A stretch of 22,107 nt of DNA from UBA3792 sp964426415 (GTDB lineage: Bacteria; Bacillota; Clostridia; Christensenellales; CAG-138), in assembly GCA_964426415.1 (NCBI GenBank), contig CAYRQM010000031.1, positions 1 to 22,107 on the forward strand, written 5' to 3'. The translations under genes were made by a program, and so were the position numbers. This document shows, one piece after another, positions 22,088-22,107 of this stretch. The notes below the pieces were generated by a model. That model made no database searches. It saw only the letters and a program-made list of their open reading frames with translations, and was not told where the DNA came from. Every line of letters starts with the position of its first letter. Position 1 is the first letter of the stretch.

Positions 22088-22107
22088 ACGGGGAACGGCT
22101 GGCGGAT

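Noticed and set aside
1..22107. CRISPR array, tRNA, rRNA, insertion sequence, phage or riboswitch
   Set aside because: No regularly spaced repeats, RNA-gene signatures, transposase or integrase motifs, or long structured leaders were found. The tandem repeats seen are inside genes or are short.

Overview
The window is a GC-rich stretch of an ordinary bacterial chromosome, most likely from a low-biomass or uncultured Gram-positive Clostridia/Firmicutes lineage. The evidence is Firmicutes-style strong Shine-Dalgarno sequences (AAGGAG, GGGGAGG), SigA-type promoters, several Gram-positive lipoproteins and surface-anchored proteins, a paired CBS-domain protein of the clostridial type, a TM287/TM288-like heterodimeric ABC exporter and an EngB/YsxC GTPase. 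I see no rRNA, tRNA, CRISPR array, transposase, integrase or phage gene. Twenty protein-coding genes fill almost the whole window.

Layout, left to right. (1) 1-235: a dispersed repeat copy and a gene-free edge with small palindromes. (2) 279-3801, minus strand: a three-gene operon encoding two related membrane-anchored extracellular proteins that end in YARHG-like domains, separated by a small two-helix membrane protein with a C-terminal zinc ribbon. (3) 3965-4820, plus strand: a CBS-domain protein and a zinc-ribbon protein. (4) 4890-6476, minus: a CPBP/CAAX-type membrane protease with an N-terminal zinc ribbon. (5) 6613-10349, minus: the two subunits of a heterodimeric ABC exporter, one with a degenerate ATP site. 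(6) 10483-11325, plus: a DEDDh exonuclease. (7) 11368-12813, minus: a secreted, membrane-anchored PIG-L/LmbE deacetylase. (8) 12978-16142, minus: a four-gene operon made of a small His/Cys-rich membrane protein, an ATPase, a MacB/FtsX-like permease with a His-rich loop and a lipoprotein with a DUF3299-like pattern. It looks like a metal (probably zinc) linked ABC system. (9) 16286-20084, minus: MreB, a WYL-type regulator and an NlpC/P60 lipoprotein, an envelope cluster. (10) 20243-21923, plus: EngB, a twin four-cysteine zinc protein and a COG1768-like phosphoesterase. (11) 22011-22087: a second copy of the dispersed repeat, in the same orientation as the first.

The strongest leads are the putative zinc-linked operon at 12978-16142 and the promoter architecture. 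Five promoters share a TATACT -10, four of them inside TGGTATACT. In three cases (2530-3801, 10483-11325, 20243-20863) the predicted transcription start falls exactly on the A of the ATG, which implies leaderless mRNAs. Many products act at the cell envelope. Functions rest on motifs read by eye; no database search was run.
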